A DNA stretch of 64,000 nt from Aureobasidium sp. EXF-3400 (taxonomy: Eukaryota > Ascomycota > Dothideomycetes > Dothideales > Saccotheciaceae), in the NCBI GenBank assembly GCA_024195585.1, contig SWBL01000041.1, positions 62,001 through 126,000 of the forward strand, read 5' to 3'. Made by a program: the position numbers and the translations under genes. Shown here piece by piece: positions 46,396 to 57,583 of this stretch. Every line of letters begins with the position of its first letter. The first letter of the stretch is position 1. The notes under the pieces are model-generated. The model was not told where the DNA came from and ran no database searches. It saw only the letters and a list, made by a program, of their open reading frames with translations.

Positions 46396-47070
46396 TCAGC
46401 CAGGACCAAGATACTTGTCGACCTCATCATTGGAGTAGAACAGACTCTGCAGTCTTTCATGCTTCTTCTTGTTGTTTTGTTCGAGTTTCCTGATCTTTCC
46501 AGCATCAAGTCTCTCGACAGGTTTTGGGAGTTGTACAGGCTTTCTCTTCTTCTTCAAGGTAGGTTCGTCGTTGCTGAGGTTGACGCCCAGACCTACAGTA
46601 TCGCGCTTCTCTTTTGCTTTGATGGGATGTAGGATGCCCTCTCTTTGAGCACCCAGACCGAGTCTTTCGTCGGGATTCCAGCCACATGATTGGAGTATAC
46701 TGAGGCCTTTGCGGTTTCTGTCTAGAGCGGATGGAGGGTGGGCATGTGGGAGGGCGATTTGGTGGACCAGCGAGCTACAATGTGCTGCTTCGTCGCCTTG
46801 ATATTGTGTTTTGCAGATGTCGCATGTTCTGGGTTCCTTGGTGTCTGTTGAGACTTCTGAGGACTGAGGCTCAGAAGAGGCTTTGGCCAGGACGATTTGT
46901 AGATAGCGTTCGCTGGCCGAGAGGGTCGAAGGAGTGATTGCGCCGGCAGGCGTGGTGGATCCCGAAGTCGATGAAGGCACGAAATGAACGCGCTGACGTT
47001 TGATGCCCGCGCCAAAGTATCGCTGGTCCTTCGGTGGCACGCTGTAGTATTCATCGTCGCTCTCTGACAT
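46396..47070 (-). CDS. G-patch domain protein
   Basis: Intronless frame of 224 aa from the ATG at 47070; the frame extends upstream only to a TTG. The central part has a zinc-finger-like CDICKTQY...HCSSLVHQ pattern. It is followed by the G-patch: GLSILQSCGWNPDERLGLGAQREGILHPIKAKEK. The C-terminus is Lys-rich and helical. The layout matches the C-terminal half of GPANK1-like proteins (G-patch plus C2H2-like motif). By family it would bind RNA or a DEAH helicase in RNA processing. It shares a 180-bp divergent promoter with the SDR gene. Confidence 0.85.
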   Translation of the reverse strand: MSESDDEYYSVPPKDQRYFGAGIKRQRVHFVPSSTSGSTTPAGAITPSTLSASERYLQIVLAKASSEPQSSEVSTDTKEPRTCDICKTQYQGDEAAHCSSLVHQIALPHAHPPSALDRNRKGLSILQSCGWNPDERLGLGAQREGILHPIKAKEKRDTVGLGVNLSNDEPTLKKKRKPVQLPKPVERLDAGKIRKLEQNNKKKHERLQSLFYSNDEVDKYLGPG

Positions 47071-47250
47071 GGTCGTGTGTAGAAGAAGGGGAAGGCGCAA
47101 GGATGGCGAAACAACGACAACAAATGACGCTCGGAAGATGGCAGTCGCGAGCGGAGATTGTGGGGTTTAGATTGCGGCGACATTTCTCTCCCCCTTCAAG
47201 CAGGAACGACCCACTGTTGTTCCTTCCCTCCTTCCTCGAACGTCAACAAG
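47071..47250. promoter_or_regulatory. Short divergent promoter between G-patch and SDR genes
   Basis: Only 180 bp separate two outward-facing ATGs, so the two genes share one control region. No TATA box seen, as is common for housekeeping pairs. Confidence 0.6.
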
Positions 47251-48465
47251 ATGCCTATCCCGCTGGTTCAAAAGGCGGTCCTAGACGGCCTCGAAACGGT
47301 GCCCAACTCGGCCGTGCTGCTCAAGCTCGTGCCTGTCGTGCTGGTCGTCTACCTCATCCGGCGATGGTTCCAAGGAGCTTCAAACACGTCCGAGAGGACT
47401 ATGCACGGCAAGGTCGTCATGATAACCGGCGGCACGTCTGGCATAGGCGCTGAGATCGCCCGCGATCTGGCTACACGAGGCGCTCAGCTGGTTCTGCTCA
47501 CCCAACACGCCCTGGACGACTTTTTCCTCGTCGAGTACATTGAAGAACTGCGCGAACGCTCCAACAACGAACTCATCACCGCCGCGCAAGTCGACCTCAC
47601 TTCGCTCCACTCAATCCGCCAGTTCGCTACCAAATGGGTCGACAATGCCCCTCCACGCCGACTCGACATGATCATCCTCTGCGCAAACACCTTGACCCCC
47701 AAGGGTGGAAAGATTCAAAAGACTGATGACGACGTCGAGATCAACTGGGGTCTGAACTACCTCGCAAACTTCCATCTTCTCAGCATCTTGTCTCCTGCAA
47801 TCCGCGCCCAGCCGCCAGACCGTGATGTGCGTATCATTATGGCAACCTGCAGCGCCTACATCGGTGGAATCCTCCCTGTTACCGGCAACAAGGAAGCAAA
47901 AATCAGACAAAAGGAAAGAGCTGAGAAGTTCAATCCATACTCGGCCTACGCATCCTCCAAACTTGCTCTCATGACTTTTGCTCAGTCCTTCCAGAAGCAT
48001 CTCTCTGCTTACGCTCGTCCCGACAAGAATCCTATGAACGCAAGGGTTATTCTGGTTGATCCTGGCCAAACACGCACACCTGGAATGCGACGCTACCTCA
48101 CTTGGGGTTCCATCACCGGTCTTGTTCTCTACCTCCTTACTTACCCCCTCTGGTACATCATCCTAAAATCGCCCTCGCAAGGCGCTCAGTCCTTCCTTTA
48201 CGCTGCCATGGAAGCCCAATGGGGAAGAGGCAACGGCGGCTGGTTTATCAAAGAATGTCGCGAGATCGCTCCTGTTAGAAGAGACATGTTGGACGAAGAG
48301 CTACAAAAGCAGCTTTGGGAGTACTCGGAGAACATGATTCAGGAGGCTGAGAAGAGAGGTGCTAAGAAGAGGGCAGAAGCAAAGGCTGAGGAGAAAGTCA
48401 AGCCTGCAGAACCCAAGAAGCCTGCTGAGAAGAAACCCGGCAGTAGAAGAACCAAGAAAGCTTGA
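47251..48465 (+). CDS. Membrane-anchored short-chain dehydrogenase/reductase
   Basis: Intronless frame of 404 aa from the ATG at 47251. A hydrophobic N-terminal anchor (about 20-37, NSAVLLKLVPVVLVVYLI) precedes a classical SDR domain: TGGTSGIG at 59-66 for NAD(P), catalytic YASSK (Tyr233, Lys237), and VDPGQTRTPG near the active site. A second hydrophobic segment (GLVLYLLTYPLWYIIL) and a Lys/Glu-rich tail follow. The architecture resembles yeast Env9 and retinol-dehydrogenase-like SDRs of lipid droplets or ER; that similarity is by layout and recollection, not search. An AATAAA at 48482 follows the stop. Confidence 0.88.
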   Translation: MPIPLVQKAVLDGLETVPNSAVLLKLVPVVLVVYLIRRWFQGASNTSERTMHGKVVMITGGTSGIGAEIARDLATRGAQLVLLTQHALDDFFLVEYIEELRERSNNELITAAQVDLTSLHSIRQFATKWVDNAPPRRLDMIILCANTLTPKGGKIQKTDDDVEINWGLNYLANFHLLSILSPAIRAQPPDRDVRIIMATCSAYIGGILPVTGNKEAKIRQKERAEKFNPYSAYASSKLALMTFAQSFQKHLSAYARPDKNPMNARVILVDPGQTRTPGMRRYLTWGSITGLVLYLLTYPLWYIILKSPSQGAQSFLYAAMEAQWGRGNGGWFIKECREIAPVRRDMLDEELQKQLWEYSENMIQEAEKRGAKKRAEAKAEEKVKPAEPKKPAEKKPGSRRTKKA

Positions 48466-48581
48466 TTCGTCAACAGTCACAAATAAAAGCGGTTAAAATT
48501 TATATTACATCTGATTGTCAGCAACACAATCATTTTGGTCACTGTGACAGTCGAACGTTGATTGCATGACCATCTCAAAAC

Positions 48582-49283
48582 TCAACGCCACCCTTTGATG
48601 TCCTCCACCAAGGCTGAAGCTGACTCTCCATCATCGACCTGATACGTAACATGAAAATCACGTCCAGCCTTCTTAATGTCCATTCCCTCAACCGAATCTT
48701 CCAGAACCTTTTCACTCAACCTCGTAATCGCATCTTCCACTCCACAACTTTCAGCCTCCATCACCGGTGCAACTTCTTCCCCATGAGTGTTCTTGAACAT
48801 CACGTATATCTTCGGTATTTCCTAGTTCAAAGTCAGCAAGTTTGCTTGAGGCTAGAGTATCAAAGCTTATACTACCCCAAGGCCTCGGTCAATCATCTCG
48901 ACCAGTTCACCCAATAACTCTCTCCCAGGATCATCCACATAAAGCTCCATCGCTTTTGCGTAAATATCTCTTTCAACAACAAGGTCCTCGGTATATCCTC
49001 CCTTGAGCAAATCCAGCAAATCGTCTTTGATCTCGTCTGAGATGGGCTTCAACCACTCCGCGAATCTGCCGTCTTTTATTCCATTGGTCTGGATCATTCC
49101 TGCAGGTGTGGAGAGTGATTGGGTGTATGTGTATCGTTCTATCAAAGCTTGACCTAGCCATCCCCGTTCAAGACAGGAGAGGTAGTTTTGTACGGCAGTG
49201 GGGTTACGTGCACCCTGTTGCATAATTTCCTCTGCTGTGCAGTGCAGAGGTTCGAGGAGGAGCATTTGATCTGGTAGTTCCAT
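48582..49283 (-). CDS. Hypothetical protein, 215 aa
   Basis: Two exons (49283-48876 and 48821-48582; intron 48822-48875, GTAGTA donor, TAG acceptor) sum to 648 nt. The product is hydrophilic and helical, acidic at the end of exon 1 (ISDEIKDDLLDLLKGG). Exon 2 contains IYVMFKNTHGEEVAPVMEAE and a final VTYQVDDGESASALVEDIKGW. I do not recognise a family. The junction is supported by the continuous GEIPKIYVMFK reading. It is convergent with the SDR gene. Confidence 0.65.
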
Positions 49284-49854
49284 GATGGGTAATAATCTGG
49301 AACTTTGGGGCAAGGAGGGGAAAGAGCGACACGATTCATGAGAAGAAGACGTGGAAATGGGATTTGTGATATGGTTTCTGGGAATCTTGGATGATATTGT
49401 GGTGGTTTCCGATGGTATATTAGCGTGATTGCTGCCTTGCCTGCCTGAACCGTGCGAGACGCGTTGTTGAGCGTGAGCACTTTGCATTATCCGCAACTGC
49501 GCATTTGACAGCGTACAAAGTCAGCTCTGTTGACATTGCTAACCATCCCAATGACAACAATATCTGAGCCTCGAGTGTTGTATCATCTTTGCAATTTGGC
49601 CTTCGTCATGAGCCATTCCTCAAACCAGCTATTGCTGACCTCTCTCGTGGGCCTATCTCCGATTAGTATTTATCGGCATGACTGTTTTGATCAGATTGTC
49701 TTTTTCACAAGGAGCGTCATACGATCTACAACGAGGTCAGATACTATTACTACGGCAGTCCACAACGCGATGTCTGACAAAACAAATTATGCATACATGA
49801 TTTTCTCGGTACACGATAACTAGCCGGAGGCAATAAGAATTACTTCTAGCCTTC

Positions 49855-50470
49855 TATGTATAGATAATCAATATAGATAATATAGCATATAGAACCTATG
49901 TTTTTTTTTTTAACTTATTTTGGATTTCTAGCGACTATTTTAGCAGTAATAATTATTATAAGATCTAACATTCAAAAATTGCGCCCGAGGATTTTTCTAT
50001 GCCGGATTTAAGTAGTACTTGTTTAACTAGTTTGTTTAACTAGTTTGTTTAACTAGTTTATCTAACTAGTTTACTTACCTAGAATCTACTTAGTTAGAAA
50101 GATAGTTAAATAGAGATAGTTAGATAAAGATAATTTAATAGAGAGTAGAGTTAACTTAGTTAGATAGAATTAGTTAATAAGGTTAGTTAAATAAAGTTGG
50201 TCAAACGAGGTTAGTTAAACAAAGTTAGTTAAACAAAGTTGGTTAGACTTCTAATACTAAGTAATTTTGAAATCCGGGGTGGGAACCTCAAAATTCAATG
50301 CAATCTTTGGATATCAAATTTTCAATAATTATTTTTGACTATACCAGTCGCTATTTATTGTTTTAAACTTAATAGATCATACCGTAATGCTATTCTATAT
50401 AGATAGAAATTATAACCATTCATATAACTTAGATATAGACAAATATAAGTTGTATAGAGTAAATAGTAGC
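49855..50470. mobile_element. AT-rich fold-back/MITE-like element with long diverged inverted arms
   Basis: Base composition falls abruptly to very AT-rich here. The left arm (from about 49880: CTAGCGACTATTTTAGCAG, TAATAATTATT, GCCGGATTT, repeated GTTTAACTAGTT) matches the reverse complement of the right arm (ending about 50420: TAGCGACTGGTATAG, AATAATTATTG, CCCCGGATTT, repeated GTTTAACTAACT). The arms are imperfect and differ mostly by transitions. No transposase frame lies inside. This fits a non-autonomous element or palindromic repeat decayed by RIP-like C-to-T mutation; exact ends and target-site duplication are not resolved. Confidence 0.6.
50029..50085. repeat. 12-bp tandem repeat GTTTAACTAGTT in the left arm
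   Basis: At least three near-perfect copies of GTTTAACTAGTT, then decaying copies (TATCTAACTAGT, TACTTACCTAG). A related inverse array, GTTAGTTAAACAAA, lies at about 50210-50245. Confidence 0.75.
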
Positions 50471-51864
50471 CTCGTTCGGTCGACCGTCGTAATAAGCCGT
50501 GATGTTCCGACGCTTTGTGCATAAATCGTTTTGTTAGACATTGCGTTATGGACTGCCGTAGTTACATACATCGCGCGTCGCATGCAGGAAGCCGAGTGTC
50601 AACTGCTTGTCTCATACCTGACGTTCAACAACGACGACACGATCTGCACCGATGGAACCATGCGGAATTCGTGAACAGATCTCTTTCGACAAACGTCAGT
50701 CGCCTGTTGGGGTCTGGGGAGTTTACTCCATGTTTTCTGAGTTGTTCGTGGTTGGTTGGACTGCACGACTGATCAGGCGTCGCAGACCTTCGGATCGCTT
50801 CGGCAAGCCTGTTGACCTCACGGCCGTAACAACCAGCGCATACTGTGAACAGCACGGTATGATGCCTCGGTCATGAGCGCGAAACAGTGGTGGTGGATGC
50901 CTGTGTAAGGGAATAATTATCAAGCTCGAAGCAGGCGAAGTGATCGGCGCAGTTTCGGGACTCGGAAATCTTGTTGTCGGACCCTTTCCTCTCGTCACCT
51001 TCCCCTCTCAATCACCTCGCATGGCGCAATCTGACTTTGGACTTTCAGATCAGATCAACAAACTCTCTGACGACGACAGACAATCGCAACGACGAGACAA
51101 TGTATCACAGCCGTTATTGTCAACGATACCGTATCGCATACGGCGTATCAGTGTCAATCTTGGACCCTCTGATCATGTGCGTATCAAGATCATCGTCTTG
51201 AGCCGGGAATAAGCAGGGCCTACGGTTTTTAGCACGACCAAGCATTCGGACAAGCTTCTACGCCGTTTTGACCAATCCTCAGGGGACCGCGAACGGGACT
51301 CTCGAAGCATCCTCTGTCTGCTTCGTACGTTGTCACTTTAAGACTGCTAGCTTTTCAACAGGACGTCAGCGTCAGTGTCAATCACCGAGTAACTTGATTT
51401 TCGATCTAACAGCGCATAAATACAACTATGGGGTTAGTAGTAACAGCTCAACTCTGTGGTCAAGTCTAGGATCGTCGACCTCGAAAATGACGCTTCAATC
51501 GACTCTTGCTTTACCACGTAACGTCTGCCCGGATGTCGCTCTTCCGCGAAAGGCAGAGACAGGATCAACGGTCTACTACACTAAGCTTCAATAGGCACGC
51601 CATGCCAGCTCGTATCCTTTGAAATCCTCCGTTCTGATCATCCCTGGTATTCTCTATATCAGACGCTTGATGCGAACAATGATTCAATCTTGCATCCTTC
51701 CCAGACTTGATATAACGCTAACACCGCCGTATTCGTATTTTACAAGACACAGAGAAGAAGAAAAGTTGCGATAGATGCCTCGTTGTTCGCTTCACCTATA
51801 AACGGCATCATCTCAGGCCCAAGCACAAATAGCTCATCCTTCGCAACTGGCAACACAGCAAACC

Positions 51865-52680
51865 ATGTCTTCAATCAAACCTGCCACTTCTACATCTGAG
51901 CCTAAGCCAGTCCCAGAATATACGGCTGCCACTCCTGCGAACTGTTGCAGACACTGTCAGAAGTGCAATCCTGCACCCATGCTCAGTATGAACACTCTCA
52001 AAACTACTCTCTGGTACATTGCAATTGGCTTCGGAGCCGCCGGTCTGTCTCATTATCTTGGAGTCAACGCCTCCCCCATGTTTGATGTGTCCGAGCCTGT
52101 GGCTCGCGACGTCAGTCCTAGCATGGACTTGTTCTACAAGGGCGAACACTTCGACAACGGCACAGGCTACAGCTTCGACCTCTACACTATCGATGACTTG
52201 CTCGATGAGGATGCCGCTTTTGCTGATTATATGGCTGCATATATTGATGGCGACACCGGAGACAATTCCACTAATCTCCAAAAACGCGATTGGTACGACT
52301 GCCAACATCTTGGTAATGGTTTCCAGACTCTCGGCTGCAATACTGGCCACGCCCTCGGCAAATTCATCCAGTTATCCGGCGCAACAGCATTTGGTAATTA
52401 CATCTACGGTGCAGTCAAGGAAGCTTTCTCCGACGGCCGAGACGATAAAAATCCCAGATCCATCTGTGTTTCTCGAGACAAAAACAATTTGTGTATTTCT
52501 TGGGCTTCCTATACCGGTTCTGGACTCCCCAGTAAAGACGCCAACACCATCACCGACTTCTCCACTAAATGTGCTCAGAGCGATGGTAGTGCTGAGTTCA
52601 AGACCACTATGAGTGATGGCGGCACTTTGTTCATTTGTGTCAGTGACAGAGCTGATGGATGCAGCAAGAGTGTCTGTTGA
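51865..52680 (+). CDS. Kex2-processed, cysteine-rich secreted precursor (killer-protein-like layout)
   Basis: Intronless frame of 271 aa. Residues 1-45 are hydrophilic with CCRHCQKC; 46-65 (TLKTTLWYIAIGFGAAGL) form a hydrophobic signal-anchor. An acidic pro-region follows up to a dibasic Lys140-Arg141. After this site lies a 130-residue domain with eight cysteines (146, 158, 201, 210, 236, 258, 266, 271), probably four disulfides, containing GNYIYGAVKEAF. The pre-pro-KR-Cys-rich order is that of fungal secreted killer proteins, antimicrobial proteins and effectors. I do not recognise a specific family; toxic or effector activity is only a layout-based guess. Intact frame, no lesion seen. Confidence 0.75.
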   Translation: MSSIKPATSTSEPKPVPEYTAATPANCCRHCQKCNPAPMLSMNTLKTTLWYIAIGFGAAGLSHYLGVNASPMFDVSEPVARDVSPSMDLFYKGEHFDNGTGYSFDLYTIDDLLDEDAAFADYMAAYIDGDTGDNSTNLQKRDWYDCQHLGNGFQTLGCNTGHALGKFIQLSGATAFGNYIYGAVKEAFSDGRDDKNPRSICVSRDKNNLCISWASYTGSGLPSKDANTITDFSTKCAQSDGSAEFKTTMSDGGTLFICVSDRADGCSKSVC

Positions 52681-53315
52681 GAAGGATCCATTGCGAGTCC
52701 TTTGACTGTCGTTTCAGAAATGTTGATTCCTGGCTTGGTGATATCAAAGTTCTCAATCGTTTGACAATTGGTGATGGACACGTTCGTCGGTGTGCTGGTT
52801 ACCTTTGGGTTTCTTGATCTTTGTTTGGGTATTGTCTCTGAGCTCTTCACTGTCGCTAACGATTCAATCAATGATGTACTATCCTACAAACCGCTATAAT
52901 CTAGTCTCTGTGCTATGATGTTTGTTCCCGTGTTCAGTCAAAGGTCAGAATCAAAGCGTGCAATCGTCCAGGCACGTCCCCTGCCACATTGTCCTGGCGG
53001 TTTTCAATAGTCAATAAATCTCGAACATACAACTCCCTGAATTCCTGTATAGTTTGAGCCGAATTCGTTCTGGATAGCATGGCATTTGTACGATCACTGC
53101 TTCTACAAATTCTAGTAGTCGTCACGATTGCTCGGAGGAGATGCATCGATCAAGTACCGATTTCTGATTTCTGAGCTTCATGGCTGTGATACTGACCAGT
53201 GGTTATGATGGACAGGCATCCATCGTTTCCGTGTGCAAAACACCAAGTTGTCGGATGATAACAGCATCCATCGCCACTGACTGATCGATCGATACGCCCA
53301 CTGCAGCCTTGCACA
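52681..53315. other. Intergenic, 635 bp, convergent 3' flanks
   Basis: No gene or repeat recognised between the precursor stop and the stop of the minus-strand transporter. Confidence 0.5.
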
Positions 53316-54799
53316 TCAAGCAATAAGCTTATCAGGGGCATACATGTACCTAGCACCGACTGAAACAACAGCACCAGCCATTATGACAGTAGCGCTGAAG
53401 ACAATCCCCTGCTCGTAACCAGGATAAGCATCGAACAAAGCACCGATAATCGGCCCGCCTGCCAAAGCAGCAAAGCCAAAAATAAAGGCCGCTTGACCGA
53501 GATAGGTTCCCATCTGAAGTGTGCGGTTAGCAGACAAGTCGTTGTACGATTCTATAGCATGGCTTCGTAAAGAAACGGCACTTACTTTGCTGGGGTGATC
53601 CGCCATGTGTGCAATGGTTGGAAACATCAGTGCAATGATCATGCCACTCGAAGCTCCAAAGAACAGGGCGAAGATAATCAAACCAGCAGTCGAGGTGATA
53701 GCCAACCAACAGTAAAGCAGCAGCGCAGAAGCGAAGCAAGCCAAAACCATGGAATTGAACATGCCAAGGTAAAGCGCGAGGAACCCGCCCCCCACGCGAC
53801 CTACAAGCGATCCAGCATTGAGAAACGCAAACAAGTAGTTAGCAAGATGTGGCGACACACCGTGGGCCAAGCCATAATCAGCAACGAAAAAGTAAGGAGA
53901 GAAGATCCCTAAAACGACCAAGAAAAGAGCCGCGACTTGGATCGAGTAGGCTGGTTTCTTGAAGGCCTCAAGCAGTATGAAGTTGTTCTTTCTTCTTATG
54001 CTGTCCAAGGGGTGAAGCGTCAAAGCGGCTATACCCAGCAGGAACAAACTCAAGAACCCACAGACACGTTGAGCCCACCCAAATCCAATGCTTGGGATCA
54101 AGTTGTTCAAGATGATGGGATATATGATGCCACCAAGTGGAGATCCGCTCGAGGCTAGCGACATGGCCATGGCGCGCTTTTTGAAGAAGTAGTGACCGAC
54201 GATAGAGATGGCGGGAGCATAGATGAGGCCAGAAGAAACGCCAAGTAGGATACCTTGACACAGGAAAAACTGATAGAATTTGGTACAGAGACTTGTGAGC
54301 ATCATGGCGATGACCAAAGACAGCGAGAAAGGCCAGACAATTACCTATACACGAGATCAGAAAACAATTTCGAGGATGAGAAGGAACGAGACTTACCAGT
54401 GGACCGTAGCAATCACTAACAGGACCTGAGACCAGAGTAGCTGAGAGCTGGACCCAAGCTTGGATGGAGCCTATCCAAGCAACAGTAGAGGGAGAATAGT
54501 CGTGAAGATAGGTACGCAAGTAATAGGTTTCGTAGACACTGCAGCAGGTCAGGACTCGAGTGTGATCCACAAGCACATAAGAATTCATACCCAAACGTGT
54601 TGACTATGCCGAACGAGGCGAAAGCGACACACCAGCATCCAACGACTACCAGCCAAGCCCGGGTGCCACCTTCTGCAAATGAAGGCGCGGGAGTGGCAGG
54701 CGTGGGAGGGGCCAATTCAGCTTCTCGCTTATTACTTTCGACATCTACCGCGGTAGGCAGACTCGTTTGGCTCTTTTGGGAGTCTATAGAAGAGGCCAT
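53316..54799 (-). CDS. MFS transporter, monocarboxylate-porter-like family
   Basis: Predicted 435 aa in four exons; introns 54539-54590, 54345-54396 and 53514-53585; exon sum 1308 nt. A Pro/Ser-rich cytosolic head leads to GGTRAWLVVVGCW, the usual start of TM1 in fungal MCT-like porters. It continues NTFGVYETYYLRTYL and WIGSIQAWVQLSATLVSGPVSD (loop 2-3). LLGVSSGLIYAPAISIVGHYF and SSGSPLGGIIYPI are typical for TM4-5. The third intron is read through in frame, but removing it joins DHPSK to MGTYLGQ, as expected for the TM10-11 loop. It would move a monocarboxylate or related acid across the plasma membrane; the true substrate is unknown. It is divergent from a Zn2Cys6 gene. Confidence 0.9.
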
Positions 54800-55147
54800 G
54801 ATATTGGTACTAGTCGTGGAGCATACAGGTGAATTGTGGTTGGATGTGTCGATGCAGGAAGCAGCGGACTAGACTTGCTTTATACCGTACACGCATTTGA
54901 GCATCCTGCAAAATCATGGACCAGGAGTCACATATCACCTACTTTCTCCGACGAATCGTTGTTTTGACTGGATTTTTCGTAGTCGGATATGTTCGTGGAT
55001 AGTCGGACATGGTCGGGCTTGTGGTCGGACTTGGACATCTCCGAGCCTCCTACCAGCTTCTTCAGGCAGCATTCCATCCCGCACGACATTTCTGTCGTAC
55101 AATACAAATCGAGCTGTGGTACGATTCTAGTCGGACATTTGCAACTC
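54800..55147. promoter_or_regulatory. Divergent promoter with four TCGGA motifs
   Basis: 348 bp between the MFS and regulator ATGs. Copies: AGTCGGATAT (54981), AGTCGGACAT (55001), GGTCGGACTT (55023) and AGTCGGACAT (55129). CGG half-sites in direct repeat fit a Zn2Cys6 target and suggest control by the adjacent regulator. CTAGTCGGAC (55127-55136) recurs upstream of the Rieske gene. Confidence 0.6.
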
Positions 55148-57583
55148 ATGTCGGTCAGAAGCGGCGCCGAGCAAAGTGTTGGCGCTACCACTGAGTCACC
55201 TGAGAAGAGAGCCCGTAGGCGGCGCTTACCCTTGAGCTGTGGTGAATGCAGGTCGAAAAAGGTACACCAAATTTCTTCGGATCCCCTAAGCTCGACTCAA
55301 TCAGACTGATTCTCTCAGCTTTCATGCGACCGTAACTGGCCTTGTCAACGTTGCTCGCGGGTAGGCCGTCAAGATCAGTGCGCCTATGACACGCCTACAG
55401 GTCAGCCGCCTGTGTCGAATCAGCGGTCACAGCACCAGCAAAGGCATGCGAAACAGAACGATAGCGAAGAAGTCCGCCGTTTACGAAGGGAGCTAGCCAA
55501 TCTAAAAAGTCTCGTGTCTCAGCGCCAGCCTGATCTCAATAATGCCAATGTCGAAGGGACCACCCGGGCCAAGCTCGATTCCACTCCGACCATATCATCA
55601 CGGACAGCGAGCGATACTGCTGATCTCCAGTCAGATATTTCGAGAAACGCATCCTCCTTCTCCCATCCGAAAGACCGCTCTCCGTAAGGCTACTATGCTA
55701 AGCACTCTCTTTTCAAGTTCTTCACAGAGGTAGAAGCCGATTCTAGAATTCCCACTGACGCAAACCACTCACACTCACTCTATAGATCACACAATTCGTC
55801 CCTTTCATCACTGAAGTCACCGACGAATGGCTTCGTCCAGCTGGTGTGAAATTCAAGAAACAGAAAACACTCATCTCCAAAGATGAGAACCTCGCCCTCG
55901 ATGCGTTGCTCCCTCCCCAAGGCGATGCCGATCAATTGGTGGCCTTCTATCTCGACAACTACGAGCATATTCATCGTATAGTCCATGTGCCTACTTTCAA
56001 GAAGCAGTATCATGATTTCTGGCTATCAGATCAGCCGCGCTCACCAGCTATTGCTTCCCTGATCATGTCCACAATCGCCGTTTCCGCCAGCGCTCCGCCT
56101 ATAGGAGAGCGTTATCAAGACATGGCTTCACGCTGGAGTGTGTGGGTCGATGAGTGGCTGCGACAACAAAGTCCGAAACGCTATGAACTTGTTCACTATC
56201 AAGTCTTGTGTCTGAGCTATCTGGCTAAACGAATGAACCAGATCCACAAAAAGTTATTCTGGACAGAGTCAAGCAACCTTCTACAAAGAGCCATCCTGGA
56301 CGAGCTACCCTATAATGACTCAGTAAGTCGCTCCGAAGATGTCTTCAGGGTCGAGATGAGGCGTCGTATCTGGCATGTGATACGCGAGCTTGAGCTTCAG
56401 AACTCATACGAGTTTGGTCTGCCAACTCTTCTTCACAACATTGACTGCAACCTTGGAGCTCCTGCAAACATCGACGACGAGGAATTAGATGAGCGTTGTA
56501 CGCAGATTCCCGAGTCCAAATCAGCGGATGACTATACTCAAAGTTCGTATCAAATCATCAGCGCACGCAGCTGGTCACTACGCTTAGAGATATCTCGACG
56601 CTTGTCTAGTCCCGCCATCGCTGATCCCATGACTTATGATGACGTTCTTCGGTACACACACCAGCTGACAAGTGAGATTGCTGAGCTCCCAACTTGGAAC
56701 ATGTCCTCTTATCAAGGTCTTCCCTCAGTCGTCAATGGGTTTCTGAAGTTCCAGCTCATGGAGTGTGTCCTTGCTATCCATCGACCATACTTAGGAAAGG
56801 ACGGTTCGGCGTTCTGGCTTTCGGAAAACATCTGTCATCAGATGTCCCAAGAGATGCTTGTTCTGAACTGTCAAATCAGTGATCTAGGTCTCCAACCTCT
56901 GACTCGCTTGCGCGAAGACCTAATGTTGGCTTCTCTGACTCTGACACGTGTTGTGTTGTTGCAATCTCCTGGTAAGTCGTCCTAATGATTCCACAGTCGA
57001 ACATGTACTGAAGCTTCCAGGTTCCACTAGTATTATCATGAGCTGCTCCAATTCTATCATTGAGCTCATGGAACGCAGTCTGGCTATAGCAGCTGAGAGG
57101 TCTTTGCGCTGTAGCAAGAGCGAGCCTTGGTGCTTCATCTCAATCAGTGCCGCTATCTCATTGCTCAAAGTCCATTTAGGGATATTGGATCGATCAACAG
57201 CCAAATACTCTTGTGCACAAGCTTTCTTGAATCTACACAAGCAGCATCCCAGGAGTCAAACACCGCAACAACCAATTTCTCAGTCTGCTTCACATAATGT
57301 TAGTAGAGTGAGTTGTAAACCAACGAAGAGTTCATGTCGGCATACACATTCGAAGCTGACCAAGCTTTGTAACAGGACTTACATACTGGCATCGATCCTT
57401 CGATTCAGCAGATCAATGATATCCCGCCCTATATAGCGTGGCTAGATGGCGACATCTTCGACGTGAGTGCCATCGGATACCGATGCTAGTTACGCTTTTC
57501 TGACTGCTGATACCATGTTGTAGTTCGGGTTGGAAGCATACAATCTCGACATGAACGTCAACGGAATATCGCAAGAGATGTGA
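55148..57583 (+). pseudogene. Zn2Cys6 transcription factor with one in-frame stop
   Basis: Exons: 55148-55261, 55319-55729, 55786-56971, 57021-57298, 57376-57462 and 57524-57583. Exon 1-2 encode a basic stretch (KRARRRR) and a full zinc cluster CGEC-x6-C-x5-C-x2-C-x8-C, then a basic helical linker. A TAA at 55685-55687 interrupts exon 2 in frame; right after it the frame reads GYYAKHSLFKFFTE and, after a clean intron, ITQFVPFITE. The rest is a Fungal_trans domain (YLDNYEHIHRIVHVPTF, MRRRIWHVIRELELQ, IHRPYL) to a normal stop. Every other frame and splice site is intact, so the nonsense is recent, an error, or hidden by an unrecognised intron. CAA-to-TAA would be a RIP-type change. If functional, it likely controls the divergent MFS gene. 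Confidence 0.7.

Larger units (their letters stand above)
49284..51864. other. Gene-poor 2.6-kb region containing an AT-rich fold-back element
   Basis: Apart from the element at about 49855-50470, I see no supported gene. Open frames in 50515-51600 are short and featureless. The last 100 bp form the promoter of the secreted precursor gene. Confidence 0.5.

Noticed and set aside
55550..55702. A 153-nt intron that would remove the TAA in the Zn2Cys6 gene in frame
   Set aside because: It needs a poor GTCGAA donor and would delete the YYAKHS-like start of the conserved segment's approach; less likely than a nonsense codon, though not excluded.
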